From Streptomyces sp. BK239 (GTDB lineage: Bacteria; Actinomycetota; Actinomycetes; Streptomycetales; Streptomycetaceae): a stretch of DNA of 64,000 nucleotides. Location of the stretch: assembly GCF_004217285.1 (NCBI RefSeq), contig NZ_SHKS01000001.1, forward strand, positions 1,061,195 to 1,125,194, read 5' to 3'. The notes under the pieces are model-generated. The model saw nothing but the letters and a program-made list of their open reading frames with translations. It did not search any database and was not told the DNA's origin. Below are positions 16,489-26,373 of this stretch, piece by piece; position 1 is the first letter of the stretch, and every line of letters starts with the position of its first letter. The translations under genes were made by a program, and so were the position numbers.

Positions 16489-18312
16489 CTAGAACACCGG
16501 CGTCCCGTTCCGCGTCAGCTTCCAGTCCACCGACGCGAACTCCGCCGGGTCGATCGACCCCTTCGCCTTCACCCACGCGATCATCGTGTTGCGGATCTCG
16601 TCCGAGTTCGACCACACCATCTTCGCCGCCGCCACATGCGGGAAGTTGCCACCACCGTTCGCCCGGTAGTTGTTCACCGCGAACACGAACTGAGCGTCAT
16701 CAGCCAGCGGCGCACCCCCGAACCGCACGTTCGACACCCGCGACCCCGCAGCCTTCGCGATGTCGATCTCATACGTCAGACCACTGACCACGTCGTAGTT
16801 GTAGTCCGGAGTGCCGTTCGCGTTCGTCAGCTTCGCCGGATCAACCACCGCGTCTGCCGCCGTCTGCACGTAGTAGTTCGCCGAGTACTCCAGATACGCC
16901 TTCATCTGCGCACCCGTCATCAGACGCGCCTCCAGCGTGTTCTCGAACACGTACAGACCCGCCACATCCCGGATCGTCACCTGACCCGCCGGGATCACCG
17001 CCGTGCGCGAGAACGCCGCCGCCTGCGACAACACCGGCAGCGCCGCGTACTGCGTACCCGCCAGCGCCTGCTTCACCGTGTCGGCCTGGATGTGGTTGAT
17101 CAGGTCGATGATCGGCACGTCCTTGTACGGCGCCTCCACCGACCGCATCTCCGCCGCGTTCGACCCGATGACCTGGTTGACGTACGCCACGACCTTCTTG
17201 TGCTCGTCACCGAGCAGCCGCACGATCTTCTCGTCCTCCTCCACCGTGTTGGAGTTCAGGACCTGCGCGCCCACCTTCTCGACCGTCCAGCCGCCGTCGG
17301 CCCGCACCAGCTCGAAGTCGAACAGCGTCAGCCGCTGCCCCCACTTCAACGGCTCCGACAGCACCACCCGCTTGCCGGTCGCCTTGTTCGTGACGAAGTA
17401 CTCGGGAATCTCCGTGTGCGCGTGACCCACCAGGATCGCGTCGATCCCCGGCACCTGCTCCGCCACCAGCGCCGCCGCGTTCTCGATGTACGGCAGCTGA
17501 TCACCGTAGGACGACGTCCCCGACGAACCGCTGTGCGCCGACACGATGACCACGTCCGCACCCATCGACCGCAGCTTCGGCACCCACTTCGCCGCCTGCT
17601 CCTCCAGACCCGGGAACGTCATCTTCCCCTGCACGTTCGCCTTGTCCCAGATCGCGATCCCCGGGTTGGTCAGCCCCAGCACCGCCACCTTCACGTCCGG
17701 ACCGTGCGGGTTGCGCAGCCGGTGCATGCTGTACGGCGCGAACGCCGGGAGCAGCGTCTTCGCGTCCAGCGCGTTCGCACCCAGCAGCGGGAAATCACAC
17801 TGCTTCTCGAACTTGCGCAGCACCGGAATGCCGTAGTTGAACTCGTGGTTGCCGAGCGCCGCCGCGTCGTAGCCGATCGCGTTCATCGCCTGCGCCATCG
17901 GATGCACCGGACCGCCCTTGGCGGTGATCGGGTCGACCTTCGCGTAGTAGTACGACAGCTGCGTGCCCTGGATGGTGTCGCCCGCGTCGATCAGCAGCGT
18001 GTTCCCACGGCCCTTCTCCTCACGGATCCGGTTCACCAGCGTGGAGATCTTCGCCAGACCGACGTCGTTGTGCGCCTTGTCGTCGAACTCCTGGTCCGTG
18101 AAGTAGTCCCAGTTGAAGACGTTGCCGTGCAGGTCCGTCGTCCCCATCACGGTGAACGCGTACCTCTTGGCGGGCTTCGCCGGCTTCGCCGGCTTCGCGG
18201 GCTTCGTCCCCTCCGCCGCCTGGGCCGCCGGAGCCGCGGCAGCCCCCCCGATCGCCACCCCCGCGCCCGTCACGGCGGACCTCTTCAAGAACTTCCGGCG
18301 GTTGAACGGCAT
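16489..18312 (-). CDS. Tat-exported 5'-nucleotidase / 2',3'-cyclic phosphodiesterase family
   Basis: This is a 607-residue secreted metallophosphoesterase. The N-terminus NRRKFLKRSAVTGAGVAIGG followed by AAAAPAAQA is a twin-arginine signal peptide. A (KPA)n spacer (KPAKPAKPAKPAK, residues ~38-50) leads into the catalytic domain with TTDLHGNVF, IDAGDTIQG, GNHEFNYG and VGHAHTEIP metal-binding motifs. The C-terminal 5'-nucleotidase domain includes the substrate-binding VFAVNNYRANGGGNFP. It would release phosphate and nucleosides outside the cell. ATG 18312 has AGGAG upstream; longer in-frame starts lie in non-coding-looking sequence. Confidence 0.92.
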   Translation of the reverse strand: MPFNRRKFLKRSAVTGAGVAIGGAAAAPAAQAAEGTKPAKPAKPAKPAKRYAFTVMGTTDLHGNVFNWDYFTDQEFDDKAHNDVGLAKISTLVNRIREEKGRGNTLLIDAGDTIQGTQLSYYYAKVDPITAKGGPVHPMAQAMNAIGYDAAALGNHEFNYGIPVLRKFEKQCDFPLLGANALDAKTLLPAFAPYSMHRLRNPHGPDVKVAVLGLTNPGIAIWDKANVQGKMTFPGLEEQAAKWVPKLRSMGADVVIVSAHSGSSGTSSYGDQLPYIENAAALVAEQVPGIDAILVGHAHTEIPEYFVTNKATGKRVVLSEPLKWGQRLTLFDFELVRADGGWTVEKVGAQVLNSNTVEEDEKIVRLLGDEHKKVVAYVNQVIGSNAAEMRSVEAPYKDVPIIDLINHIQADTVKQALAGTQYAALPVLSQAAAFSRTAVIPAGQVTIRDVAGLYVFENTLEARLMTGAQMKAYLEYSANYYVQTAADAVVDPAKLTNANGTPDYNYDVVSGLTYEIDIAKAAGSRVSNVRFGGAPLADDAQFVFAVNNYRANGGGNFPHVAAAKMVWSNSDEIRNTMIAWVKAKGSIDPAEFASVDWKLTRNGTPVF

Positions 18313-18710
18313 GTGTTGCTCTCCTCGAAGGACGATCCCGAGCGCCTGCCGGCCAAACCGGCAACGCGCGTAGATTCTGACCTGCCCATGGCGAACCGGA
18401 ACAGACCCCGGAGGTTGCGATCTGGTGATCCCGGTCACTCCACCCCGCCCCACGACCGCACCCGAACGCCCACCGGACGCCCACACGGCCCACCCCTCCA
18501 CCCCGGCGCATTCACCCAAGATCCGCCACCGCGAAGACCTCCCCACAGCCCCCAATTCACCCTTTCGGGGAATTCCAAGAACGCGAAAACATGCTCATCA
18601 GAGCGGCCACCCGCACAATTCCACGCCCGTCAACCACCCTTCACCCAAAGGACGTTGACCAGCCACCTGCCGCCAAAGCCTTACCCGGCGGTAAGACATA
18701 GGCTCACCAC
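18313..18710. other. 398-bp divergent intergenic region (5'-nucleotidase / pyk)
   Basis: No gene is evident. The right half is clearly AT-richer than its surroundings (18540-18660), consistent with promoters. CTTACC-CGGC-GGTAAG (18680-18695) is a perfect 6-bp inverted repeat directly upstream of a likely pyk -10 box TAGGCT (18699-18704), positioned like a repressor site. TTCACCC occurs three times but without the 11-bp spacing of a PhoP box. Confidence 0.5.
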
Positions 18711-20147
18711 ATGCGCCGAGCAAAAATCGTCTGCACCCTGGGCCCCGCCAGCGACTCCTACGACCGCCTCAAAGCCCTCGTAGAAGCCGGAATGGACGTC
18801 GCCCGATTCAACCTCAGCCACGGCGAACACGCCGAACACGAGGAGCGCTACCGGCGCGTCCGCAAGGCCGCCGACGAGACCGGCCACAGCGTCGGCCTCC
18901 TCGCCGACCTCCAGGGCCCCAAGATCCGCCTCGGCCGCTTCACCGAAGGCCCCGTCCTCCTCGAACGCGACGACACCTTCACCATCACCGTCGAAGAAGG
19001 CATCGAAGGCGACCGCCACACCTGCGGCACCACCTACGCCGGCCTCGCCACCGACGTCACCCCCGGCGAACGCATCCTCGTCGACGACGGCAAAGTCACC
19101 CTCGAAGTCACCGACGTCGACGGCCCCCGCGTCCACACCCGCGTCCTCGACGGCGGCGTCATCTCCGACCACAAAGGCCTCAACCTCCCCGGCGTCGCCG
19201 TCTCCGTCCCCGCCCTCTCCAAAAAAGACGAGGACGACCTGCGTTGGGCTCTGCGCACCGGCTTCGACGTCATCGCCCTGTCCTTCGTCCGCACCGGCAA
19301 CGACATCACCGACGTCCACCGCATCATGGACGAGGAAGGCCGCCGCCTCCCCGTCATCGCCAAGATCGAGAAACCCCAGGCCGTCGAGAACATCGACGAC
19401 ATCGTCGCCGCCTTCGACGGCATCATGGTCGCCCGCGGCGACCTCGGCGTCGAGATGCCACTGGAACAGGTCCCCATCGTCCAGAAACGCGCGATCAAAC
19501 TCGCCAAGCGCAACGCCAAGCCGGTGATCGTCGCCACCCAGATGCTCGACTCCATGATCGACAACTCCCGCCCCACCCGCGCCGAAGCCTCCGACGTCGC
19601 CAACGCCGTCATCGACGGCACCGACGCGGTGATGCTCTCCGGCGAGACCAGCGTCGGCAAACACCCCGTCCAGACCGTCCGCACCATGGCCAAGATCGTC
19701 ACCGCGGCCGAGGAGGACATCCTCGCCAAAGGGCTCCCGCCCCTCACCGAGAACAGCAAACCCCGCACCCAGGGCGGCGCGGTCGCCCGCGCGGCCGCCG
19801 AGATCGGTGACTTCCTCGACGCCAAGTTCCTCGTCGCCTTCACCCAGTCCGGCGACACCGCCCGCCGCCTCTCCCGCTACCGCTCACCCATCCCGCTCCT
19901 CGCCTTCACCCCCGAACCGGCGACCCGCTCCCAGCTCAGCGCGACCTGGGGCGTGGAGACGTTCCTGGGCCCACAGGCCGGCTCTACTGACGCGATGGTC
20001 GACCAGGTGGACGAGATGCTGTTGCGGTACGGCCGCTGCCGCAAGGGTGACATCGTCGTGATCACGGCCGGCTCCCCGCCGGGAGTCTCCGGCTCGACGA
20101 ACCTGGTACGTGTGCACCACGTCGGCGAGGACGACAGCCCCCGGTAG
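18711..20147 (+). CDS. pyk: Pyruvate kinase
   Basis: This 478-residue protein has all pyruvate kinase landmarks: MRRAKIVCTLGPASDSYDRL at the N-terminus, NLSHGEHAEHEERY, the active-site KIEKPQAVENIDDI, MVARGDLGVEMP (metal-binding Glu/Asp), and ATQMLDSMIDNSRPTRAEASD. It catalyses PEP + ADP to pyruvate + ATP. There is no Shine-Dalgarno before the ATG, and TAGGCT ends six bases upstream, so the mRNA is probably leaderless. The stop is one base away from the converging gene at 20149. Codon style shifts from nearly all C-ending to mixed G/C-ending in the last ~200 bases. Confidence 0.95.
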   Translation: MRRAKIVCTLGPASDSYDRLKALVEAGMDVARFNLSHGEHAEHEERYRRVRKAADETGHSVGLLADLQGPKIRLGRFTEGPVLLERDDTFTITVEEGIEGDRHTCGTTYAGLATDVTPGERILVDDGKVTLEVTDVDGPRVHTRVLDGGVISDHKGLNLPGVAVSVPALSKKDEDDLRWALRTGFDVIALSFVRTGNDITDVHRIMDEEGRRLPVIAKIEKPQAVENIDDIVAAFDGIMVARGDLGVEMPLEQVPIVQKRAIKLAKRNAKPVIVATQMLDSMIDNSRPTRAEASDVANAVIDGTDAVMLSGETSVGKHPVQTVRTMAKIVTAAEEDILAKGLPPLTENSKPRTQGGAVARAAAEIGDFLDAKFLVAFTQSGDTARRLSRYRSPIPLLAFTPEPATRSQLSATWGVETFLGPQAGSTDAMVDQVDEMLLRYGRCRKGDIVVITAGSPPGVSGSTNLVRVHHVGEDDSPR

Positions 20148-20148
20148 A

Positions 20149-20934
20149 TCAGTGCTTGGGTCCCACGTGGGCGTCGAGCAGGGCGACGGAGGCTTTGCGG
20201 GCGACGGAGATGTTGAACGGGTTTCCGTTGCGGGTGCACTGAGTCCACTCGACGCCCAGTTTGTCGAGGGTGTCGGTGTAGAGACGGCGGATGTCGTCGG
20301 ACACGTTGGTGAAGAAGTACCGGGGATATTCGTAGCGCTTGCGCACGCCGGCGACCGTGCGGGTCGTCCAGTTGGTGAGCCGACACCCGTCGGAGTGGAT
20401 GAGGCCCCGGACGAAGTCCCAGGGGTGGGCGTCGACGATGGCCTGCTGCCAGGGTTCGAGGACGATCGGGCGTTCGTGCTTCCTGCCGGGGCCGTGCTGT
20501 GGGAAGAGGCACCACAGGTGCTTGGAGTACACCTTCACTTCCCGGCAGCCTTTTCGGCGCACCCTGCACACCGAGTTTCCGGGGAGCACCTGCCGCATGG
20601 CCCTTTCGCACTCGTCCATGAGCCCAGGGTGTGAATCCGCGCAGGCGATGGACAGGCTTGGCGTTCGCATGGCGCGGTTCTGGATGATGTGGCCGTCGCC
20701 GAGATAGAGGCCGAGGAGGTAGGAGTAGGCGGGCAGGTTCAGCTCGCCGTCACATCGCGGGCAGGGCGGAGCCGTTCGACCGGGACACTCGCCGCGTTTC
20801 GCGCGGTCCATGTGCTTCCAATAACTGATCGTCCCGATCGGGACATTGAGTCGACGAGCCACTTCAGCGTTCGGCTCGCCGTCACGCAGCTGGGCCAGAG
20901 CCCTTTGTCGAACCTCGGTGCCATGAAAGTGCAT
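20149..20934 (-). CDS. HTH plus LAGLIDADG homing-endonuclease-like protein
   Basis: The 261-residue protein starts with a helix-turn-helix (ALAQLRDGEPNAEVARRLNV, then PIGTISYWKH). A Cys-containing linker (CPGRTAPPCPRC) follows, then two LAGLIDADG-type motifs, SYLLGLYLGDGHI near residue 73 and VRGLIHSDGC near residue 175. Each has the acidic residue used for metal in homing endonucleases. Free-standing relatives in actinobacteria are annotated as regulators or endonucleases; WhiA shows that such domains can become regulatory. It is packed tail-to-tail one base from pyk and lies just beyond the tRNA-Leu terminator, a context suggesting insertion. Activity is not proven. Confidence 0.75.
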   Translation of the reverse strand: MHFHGTEVRQRALAQLRDGEPNAEVARRLNVPIGTISYWKHMDRAKRGECPGRTAPPCPRCDGELNLPAYSYLLGLYLGDGHIIQNRAMRTPSLSIACADSHPGLMDECERAMRQVLPGNSVCRVRRKGCREVKVYSKHLWCLFPQHGPGRKHERPIVLEPWQQAIVDAHPWDFVRGLIHSDGCRLTNWTTRTVAGVRKRYEYPRYFFTNVSDDIRRLYTDTLDKLGVEWTQCTRNGNPFNISVARKASVALLDAHVGPKH

Positions 20935-20975
20935 ACGAACACTCTGCGTGACCGATCGCGACTGAGGGTACGAAA

Positions 20976-21009
20976 AAGCGGAGGTTCACGAGAATGTGAA
21001 CCTCCGCTT
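20976..21009 (-). terminator. tRNA-Leu terminator
   Basis: A perfect 14-bp stem (AAGCGGAGGTTCAC / GTGAACCTCCGCTT) with a 6-base loop lies six bases beyond the tRNA 3' end and continues into five T residues on the minus strand. This is a canonical intrinsic terminator. Confidence 0.92.
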
Positions 21010-21014
21010 GAGAG

Positions 21015-21097
21015 TGCCGGGTGCGGGACTCGAACCCGCAAGCCCTCTCGGGCAGATGTGTTTGAGACATCCGTGTATGCCATTCCACCAACCCGGC
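21015..21097 (-). tRNA. tRNA-Leu (anticodon CAA)
   Basis: The minus strand folds as an 83-base class II tRNA. The acceptor stem GCCGGGT/ACCCGGC has discriminator A at 21015. The anticodon stem-loop GATGT-CTCAAAC-ACATC gives anticodon CAA (21062-21064). A long variable arm (CTGCCCGAGAGGGCTT region) and the T-loop GGTTCGAACC are present. It reads UUG. CCA is not encoded. This is not the bldA tRNA, which has UAA. Confidence 0.95.
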
Positions 21098-21199
21098 AGG
21101 ACTGGCTGCTCGGAAGCATACCGGGTCACGGTACTTGCCCGCCTCTAGGTAGGCTGCACTAGCAGCTGTACCTGCCCGGCCCGCACCAAGGAGCCCCCC

Positions 21200-21856
21200 G
21201 TGACCGCCCCCGAGTCGCCCCAGCCCGTAGACGCGCCCGACGACGACAAGTCGCACGTGCCTCCGCTGACGACCCGTGTCGTCATCGCCGAGGACGAGGC
21301 CCTGATCCGGCTCGATCTCAAAGAGATGCTGGAGGAAGAGGGCTACAGCGTCGTCGGTGAGGCCGGTGACGGTGAGCAGGCGATCGAGCTGGCCCGTGAG
21401 CACCAGCCGGACCTGGTGATCCTGGACGTGAAGATGCCGAAGCTGGACGGCATCTCCGCGGCGGAGAAGATCGCGGAGGAGCGGATCGCGCCGGTGCTGA
21501 TGCTGACGGCGTTCTCGCAGCGCGACCTGGTGGAGCGGGCGCGGGACGCGGGTGCGATGGCGTATCTGGTGAAGCCGTTCAGCAAGAGCGACGTCGTGCC
21601 GGCGATCGAGATGGCGGTGTCGCGGTTCACGGAGTTGAAGGAGCTGGAGAAGGAGATCGCGGATCTCACCCAGCGGCTGGAGACGCGGAAGCTGGTGGAC
21701 CGTGCGAAGTCGATCCTGCAGACGGAGTACGGGCTGACGGAGCCGGCGGCGTTCCGGTGGATCCAGAAGACGTCGATGGATCGGCGGATGTCGATGCAGC
21801 AGGTGGCGGAGGCGGTCATCGAGGACGCGGAGGAGAAGAAGGCGTCCAAGGGCTGA
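21200..21856 (+). CDS. pdtaR: ANTAR-domain response regulator, PdtaR family
   Basis: This 218-residue protein has an N-terminal receiver domain (VVIAEDEALIRLDLKEML; phospho-Asp in LVILDVKMPKLDG; LMLTAFSQ; YLVKPFSKSD). A coiled linker and an ANTAR RNA-binding domain follow (LETRKLVDRAKSILQTEYGL, then the FRWIQKTSMDRRMSMQQVAE helices). It matches M. tuberculosis PdtaR (Rv1626), which binds RNA to control antitermination. GTG 21200 is preceded by AAGGAG. No cognate PdtaS kinase is nearby. A strong bidirectional terminator follows. Confidence 0.9.
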   Translation: MTAPESPQPVDAPDDDKSHVPPLTTRVVIAEDEALIRLDLKEMLEEEGYSVVGEAGDGEQAIELAREHQPDLVILDVKMPKLDGISAAEKIAEERIAPVLMLTAFSQRDLVERARDAGAMAYLVKPFSKSDVVPAIEMAVSRFTELKELEKEIADLTQRLETRKLVDRAKSILQTEYGLTEPAAFRWIQKTSMDRRMSMQQVAEAVIEDAEEKKASKG

Positions 21857-21873
21857 ATCGGCCGGCATTGCGG

Positions 21874-21909
21874 CGAGGCCCGCACCCCGAGCTGGGGGTG
21901 CGGGCCTCG
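21874..21909. terminator. Bidirectional terminator between pdtaR and livF
   Basis: A perfect 15-bp stem (CGAGGCCCGCACCCC / GGGGTGCGGGCCTCG) with a 6-base loop sits between the convergent stops. It should end transcription of both pdtaR and the liv operon. Confidence 0.88.
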
Positions 21910-21932
21910 CGTGTGTGCGGGGGAGCGCCGGG

Positions 21933-22645
<713 letters not shown>

Positions 22646-22649
<4 letters not shown>

Positions 22650-23557
22650 CGGTCGTTCTCCTTGCCGGGCGCGGCGTCCGTCGTTGCGTCGGCGTCGGCG
22701 TCGGCGGTGGCTTCGGCGTGGGCTTCGGCGGCTTCGACCTCGGCGACTTCTTCTGCGCCGGGGGCGTTTTCGAAGGGTTCGCCGAGGTAGGCGGCGATGA
22801 CGCGTTCGTCGCCCTGGACGGTGGTGCTGTCGCCTTCGATGAGTTTCTGTCCTTGGACGAGGACGGCGACGCGGTCGCAGAGGTTGAAGATGAACCGCAT
22901 GTCGTGCTCGATGACGAGGACGGCGATGCCCTTGTCGCGGATGGCGAAGACGAGTTCCTCGGTGGTTCGTGTCTCCTGGGGGTTCATGCCGGCGGTGGGC
23001 TCGTCGAGGAGCAGGAGGCCGGGTTCGCTGGCGAGGGCGCGGGCGATTTCGAGCTTGCGCTGTTCGCCGTAGGGGAGGTTGCGGGCGAGGTGGTCGGCCT
23101 TGGCGTCGAGGCCGACGAACTCGAGGAGTTCCATGGCGCGTTCGCGGGAGGCGGCTTCGGCCTTGTGGAAGCCGGGGAGCCTGAGGACGGCTGACCAGAA
23201 GCCTTCTTTGGTGCGGGTGTGCCGGCCGACGAGGACGTTCTCGAGGACGGTCATGTTGGCGAAGAGGCGGATGTTCTGGAAGGTGCGGGCGATGCCTGCG
23301 GCGGTGACCTTGAAGGACTTGGGCGGCAGGACGGTGCCCTTGTAGCGGACTTCGCCTTCGGTGGGGACGTAGAGACCGGTGAGGCAGTTGAAGAAGGTGG
23401 TCTTTCCGGCGCCGTTGGGGCCGATCAGGCCGACGATCTCGCCGCTGTTGACGGTGAGGTTCACGTCGCTCACGGCGGTGAGGCCGCCGAAGCGCATGGT
23501 CACGCCGCGGGCGTCGAGGACGGTCTGCCCGGTCTGGGTGATGGTGTCGGTGGTCAT
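22646..23557 (-). CDS. livG: Branched-chain amino acid ABC transporter ATP-binding protein LivG
   Basis: The 303-residue protein carries Walker A GPNGAGKTTFF, the LivG/BCA-specific C-terminal region EHDMRFIFNLCDRVAVLVQGQ, and the LLLDEPTAGMNPQET Walker B/D-loop. Beyond residue 270 it has an acidic Ala/Glu/Asp-rich tail (EVAEVEAAEAHAEATADADA) longer than in enteric LivG, probably disordered. It lies five bases after livM and overlaps livF. Confidence 0.93.
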
Positions 23558-23562
23558 GGTGG

Positions 23563-25383
23563 TCAGGCCCCTGCCTTCGTCAGGACGGTGGGCGCTTCCG
23601 CCTCCTCGTGGAACTCCAGCTGGCGGCGCCGGTTGGGGATGAGGCCTTCGGGCCGGAAGCGCATCAGCAGGATGAGGGCGACGCCGAAGGCGAAGAGCTG
23701 GTAGTCGCCGAGGAACTGGAGCTTGTTGGGGATGAGGTAGAGCAGGGCGGCGCCGATGAGGGGTCCGCTGATGGTGCCCATGCCGCCGAGGACGACTGCG
23801 GCGAGCAGGAAGGCGGAGTTGGGGGGGATGGCGCCGGCGAAGAGGTACTGCTCGGGGGTCACGGTGTAGGTGACGTGTGCCTGGACGGTGCCGGCGAGGC
23901 CGGCGAGGGAGGCGCCGACGGCGAAGGCGATGAGTTTGACGCGGAAGCCGTTGATGCCCATGGCGAGGGCGGCGGTCTCGTCCTCGCGGATGGCGACCCA
24001 GGCGCGGCCGATGCGGGAGTCGCCGCTGCGCCGGAAGACCAGCACCACGATGGCGGTGATGATCAGCATGAGGAAGAAGTAGTTGGCGAAGCGGCCGATG
24101 GCGAAGCCGGCGATGTCGTGCTGCTGGCTGAAGTCGAATCCGAGGATGTCGAGGTCGGGGATGGAGGAGACGCCGTTGGAGCCGTTGGTGACGTCGGGTC
24201 CGGAGGTGCCGTCGAGGTTGTTGGCGGTGATGCGGAAGATCTCACCGAAGCCGAGGGTCACGATGGCGAGGTAGTCGCCGCGCAGGCGCAGGGTGGGGGC
24301 GCCGATGAGGACGCCGAAGACGAGCGAGGCGAGGGCGCCGACGAGGACGGCGGCCCAGAAGGGGAAGTGGACGCCGAAGGGTGAGCTCTGCGATCCGGAG
24401 ACGAGGGAGGCGGCGTAGGCGCCGACGCCGAGGAAGGCGACGTATCCGAGGTCGAGGAGGCCGGCGAGGCCGACGACGATGTTCAGGCCGAGGGCGACGG
24501 TGGCGAAGATGAGGATGTAGACGCCGATGGTGGCGTACTGGTCGTCGGTCTGGGTGAAGGGGAAGAGGGCGGCGGCGACGAACGCGCCGCAGATGGTGAT
24601 GTTCTGGTGGCGTGCGGTGATCTGGGACGCCTGGGCGACGAGGCCGGACTTGGTGAGTGCGGCGAAGCCGAGGCCGGCGCTGATGAGGAAGCCGATGAAG
24701 AGTTCGTCGTACTCGGTGCCGATGCCGTAGGTGAAGACGACGAGGCCGAGGGCGAGGACGCCGACGATGATGAGGATCTCGGCGTAGGAGGGGAGCTTGC
24801 CGAGGGGCTTGGCGGTGCCGGACTTGAAGGCGGCCTTGACGTTGTCCCGCTGGTGGCGGGCGTTGTGCTTGAAGAGTTCCCAGCCGGTGTCGTCGGGGTC
24901 GATGAGTTCCGGCGCGGGGCGTTCGAAGGGGAGGGCGAGGGCGCCGGTGAGGGCGGCGAGGGTGGCGAGGGCGACGATGAAGCCGCCGGGTTCGAGGTTG
25001 ACGAGGCCGCCGAGGTCGACGCTGATGGCGAGGACGGTGTACCAGGCGGTGGCGAAGGTGGCGAGGGCGCCGAGTTTGACGGCTGCGTCGGCTCCGGCGG
25101 GGGTGAGCCAGCCGAGGCCTTGCACGCCGTAGGAGGAGAGGCAGAGGAGGGTGGTGAGGGCGCCGGTGATGAGGACGAGGACCTGGAGGCCGCCGGGGTA
25201 GCCGTAGACGGTGAGGTCGCCGGGGAAGGCGCTGGTCCAGGTCCAGGCGAGGAAGGTGGAGATGACGGCGAGGACGCTGCCGCCGAGGGCGAGGGCTCGT
25301 CCGATGTTCTCGGGGAGGGGGACGAGGCCGGTTGCCGTGGCGGGGGTGGCCAGGGTCTGGGGTGCGGTGGTCTGTGTGGTCAT
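23563..25383 (-). CDS. livM: Branched-chain amino acid ABC transporter permease LivM
   Basis: The 606-residue permease starts at ATG 25383; longer in-frame starts would overlap livH. It is larger than enteric LivM because an N-terminal block (about residues 25-260) adds several membrane segments, as in many actinobacterial LivM proteins. The core LivM domain follows (YATIGVYILIFATVALGLNI, LDLGYVAFLGVGAYAASL, AGLAGTVQAHVTYTVTPEQY). It forms the translocation path with LivH. It starts five bases after the livH stop. Confidence 0.9.
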   Translation of the reverse strand: MTTQTTAPQTLATPATATGLVPLPENIGRALALGGSVLAVISTFLAWTWTSAFPGDLTVYGYPGGLQVLVLITGALTTLLCLSSYGVQGLGWLTPAGADAAVKLGALATFATAWYTVLAISVDLGGLVNLEPGGFIVALATLAALTGALALPFERPAPELIDPDDTGWELFKHNARHQRDNVKAAFKSGTAKPLGKLPSYAEILIIVGVLALGLVVFTYGIGTEYDELFIGFLISAGLGFAALTKSGLVAQASQITARHQNITICGAFVAAALFPFTQTDDQYATIGVYILIFATVALGLNIVVGLAGLLDLGYVAFLGVGAYAASLVSGSQSSPFGVHFPFWAAVLVGALASLVFGVLIGAPTLRLRGDYLAIVTLGFGEIFRITANNLDGTSGPDVTNGSNGVSSIPDLDILGFDFSQQHDIAGFAIGRFANYFFLMLIITAIVVLVFRRSGDSRIGRAWVAIREDETAALAMGINGFRVKLIAFAVGASLAGLAGTVQAHVTYTVTPEQYLFAGAIPPNSAFLLAAVVLGGMGTISGPLIGAALLYLIPNKLQFLGDYQLFAFGVALILLMRFRPEGLIPNRRRQLEFHEEAEAPTVLTKAGA

Positions 25384-25388
25384 CGGTG

Positions 25389-26318
25389 TCACGCCCTGTC
25401 CGCGACGCGCTCGCCGAGCAGGCCTTGTGGCCTGAACAGCAGTACGAGGATGAGGAGTACGAAGGCCCAGACGTCGGCCCAGGACTGGCTGCCGAACTTG
25501 TCCATGCCGGGGATGTCGGCGATGTAGGCGGTGGCGAGGGTTTCGGCGACGCCGAGGACGATGCCGCCGATCATGGCGCCGTAGATGTTGCCGATGCCGC
25601 CGAGGACGGCGGCGGTGAACGCCTTGAGGCCGAGGATGAAGCCCATGCGGAAGTCGATCTGGCCGTACTTGAGGCCGTAGGCGACGGCTCCGACGGCGGC
25701 GAACGCGGCGCCGAGGGCGAAGGCGAGGACGATGATCCGGTCGGTGTTGACGCCCATGAGCTTGGCGGTGTCCGGGTCCTGGGCGGTGGCCTGCATGCCG
25801 CGGCCGGTGCGCGTCTTCATGACGAAGTAGGCGAGGAAGGCCATGCTGATGGGGGCTGCGCAGAGCAGGAAGATGTCGCCGGTCTGGATGGTGACGTCGC
25901 CGAGTTCGAAGGGTCCGCCGGGGATTTCGGGGAAGGTGCGGGCGGACTTGGCGTCGGGGTACCAGGCCCACACTGCCTGCTGGAGGGCGAGGGAGAGGCC
26001 GATGGCGGTGATGAGCGGGGCGAGGCGGGGTGCGTTGCGCAGGGGGCGGTAGGCGAACCGTTCCGCTCCGACGGCGATGGTTACGGCGACGATGATCGCG
26101 CCGACGATCATGAGGGGCAGGGCGAGCCACATGGTGGTGCCGCCGGGGAGCCAGAGCCAGACCGTGAGGGCGCCGAAGGCGCCGGTCATGAAGATCTCGC
26201 CGTGGGCGAAGTTGATGAGCTGGACAATGCCATAGACCATTGTGTAGCCGATGGCGACAAGGCCGTACATGGATCCCAGTAGCAGGCCGTTGACCAGCTG
26301 CTGCGGCAGTTCGTTCAC
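25389..26318 (-). CDS. livH: Branched-chain amino acid ABC transporter permease LivH
   Basis: The 309-residue membrane protein begins NELPQQLVNGLLLGSMYGLV, the classic LivH opening, and continues with AIGYTMVYGIVQLINFAHGE. The permease loop region GRGMQATAQDPDTAKLMGVN is the EAA-like coupling segment, and LGGIGNIYGAMIGGIVLGV is near the C-terminus. It partners LivM. It is separated from livK by a 115-base gap that contains a 12-bp hairpin, which may lower its expression relative to livK. Confidence 0.93.
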   Translation of the reverse strand: MNELPQQLVNGLLLGSMYGLVAIGYTMVYGIVQLINFAHGEIFMTGAFGALTVWLWLPGGTTMWLALPLMIVGAIIVAVTIAVGAERFAYRPLRNAPRLAPLITAIGLSLALQQAVWAWYPDAKSARTFPEIPGGPFELGDVTIQTGDIFLLCAAPISMAFLAYFVMKTRTGRGMQATAQDPDTAKLMGVNTDRIIVLAFALGAAFAAVGAVAYGLKYGQIDFRMGFILGLKAFTAAVLGGIGNIYGAMIGGIVLGVAETLATAYIADIPGMDKFGSQSWADVWAFVLLILVLLFRPQGLLGERVADRA

Positions 26319-26373
26319 CGCATGTCCTCCGAGACGGTTCGGATAGTTCGACGGATGTGGCCGGATGTGAGTG

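Noticed and set aside
18430..18660. Possible PhoP (PHO) box upstream of the 5'-nucleotidase gene.
   Set aside because: TTCACCC occurs three times but not as 11-bp direct repeats, so it does not meet the Streptomyces PHO box definition.
21015..21097. bldA tRNA.
   Set aside because: The anticodon is CAA, not UAA.
20149..21097. Integrated element (attL/attR) at tRNA-Leu.
   Set aside because: No integrase, no duplicated tRNA 3' end and no phage or plasmid genes were seen; only the single LAGLIDADG gene is present.
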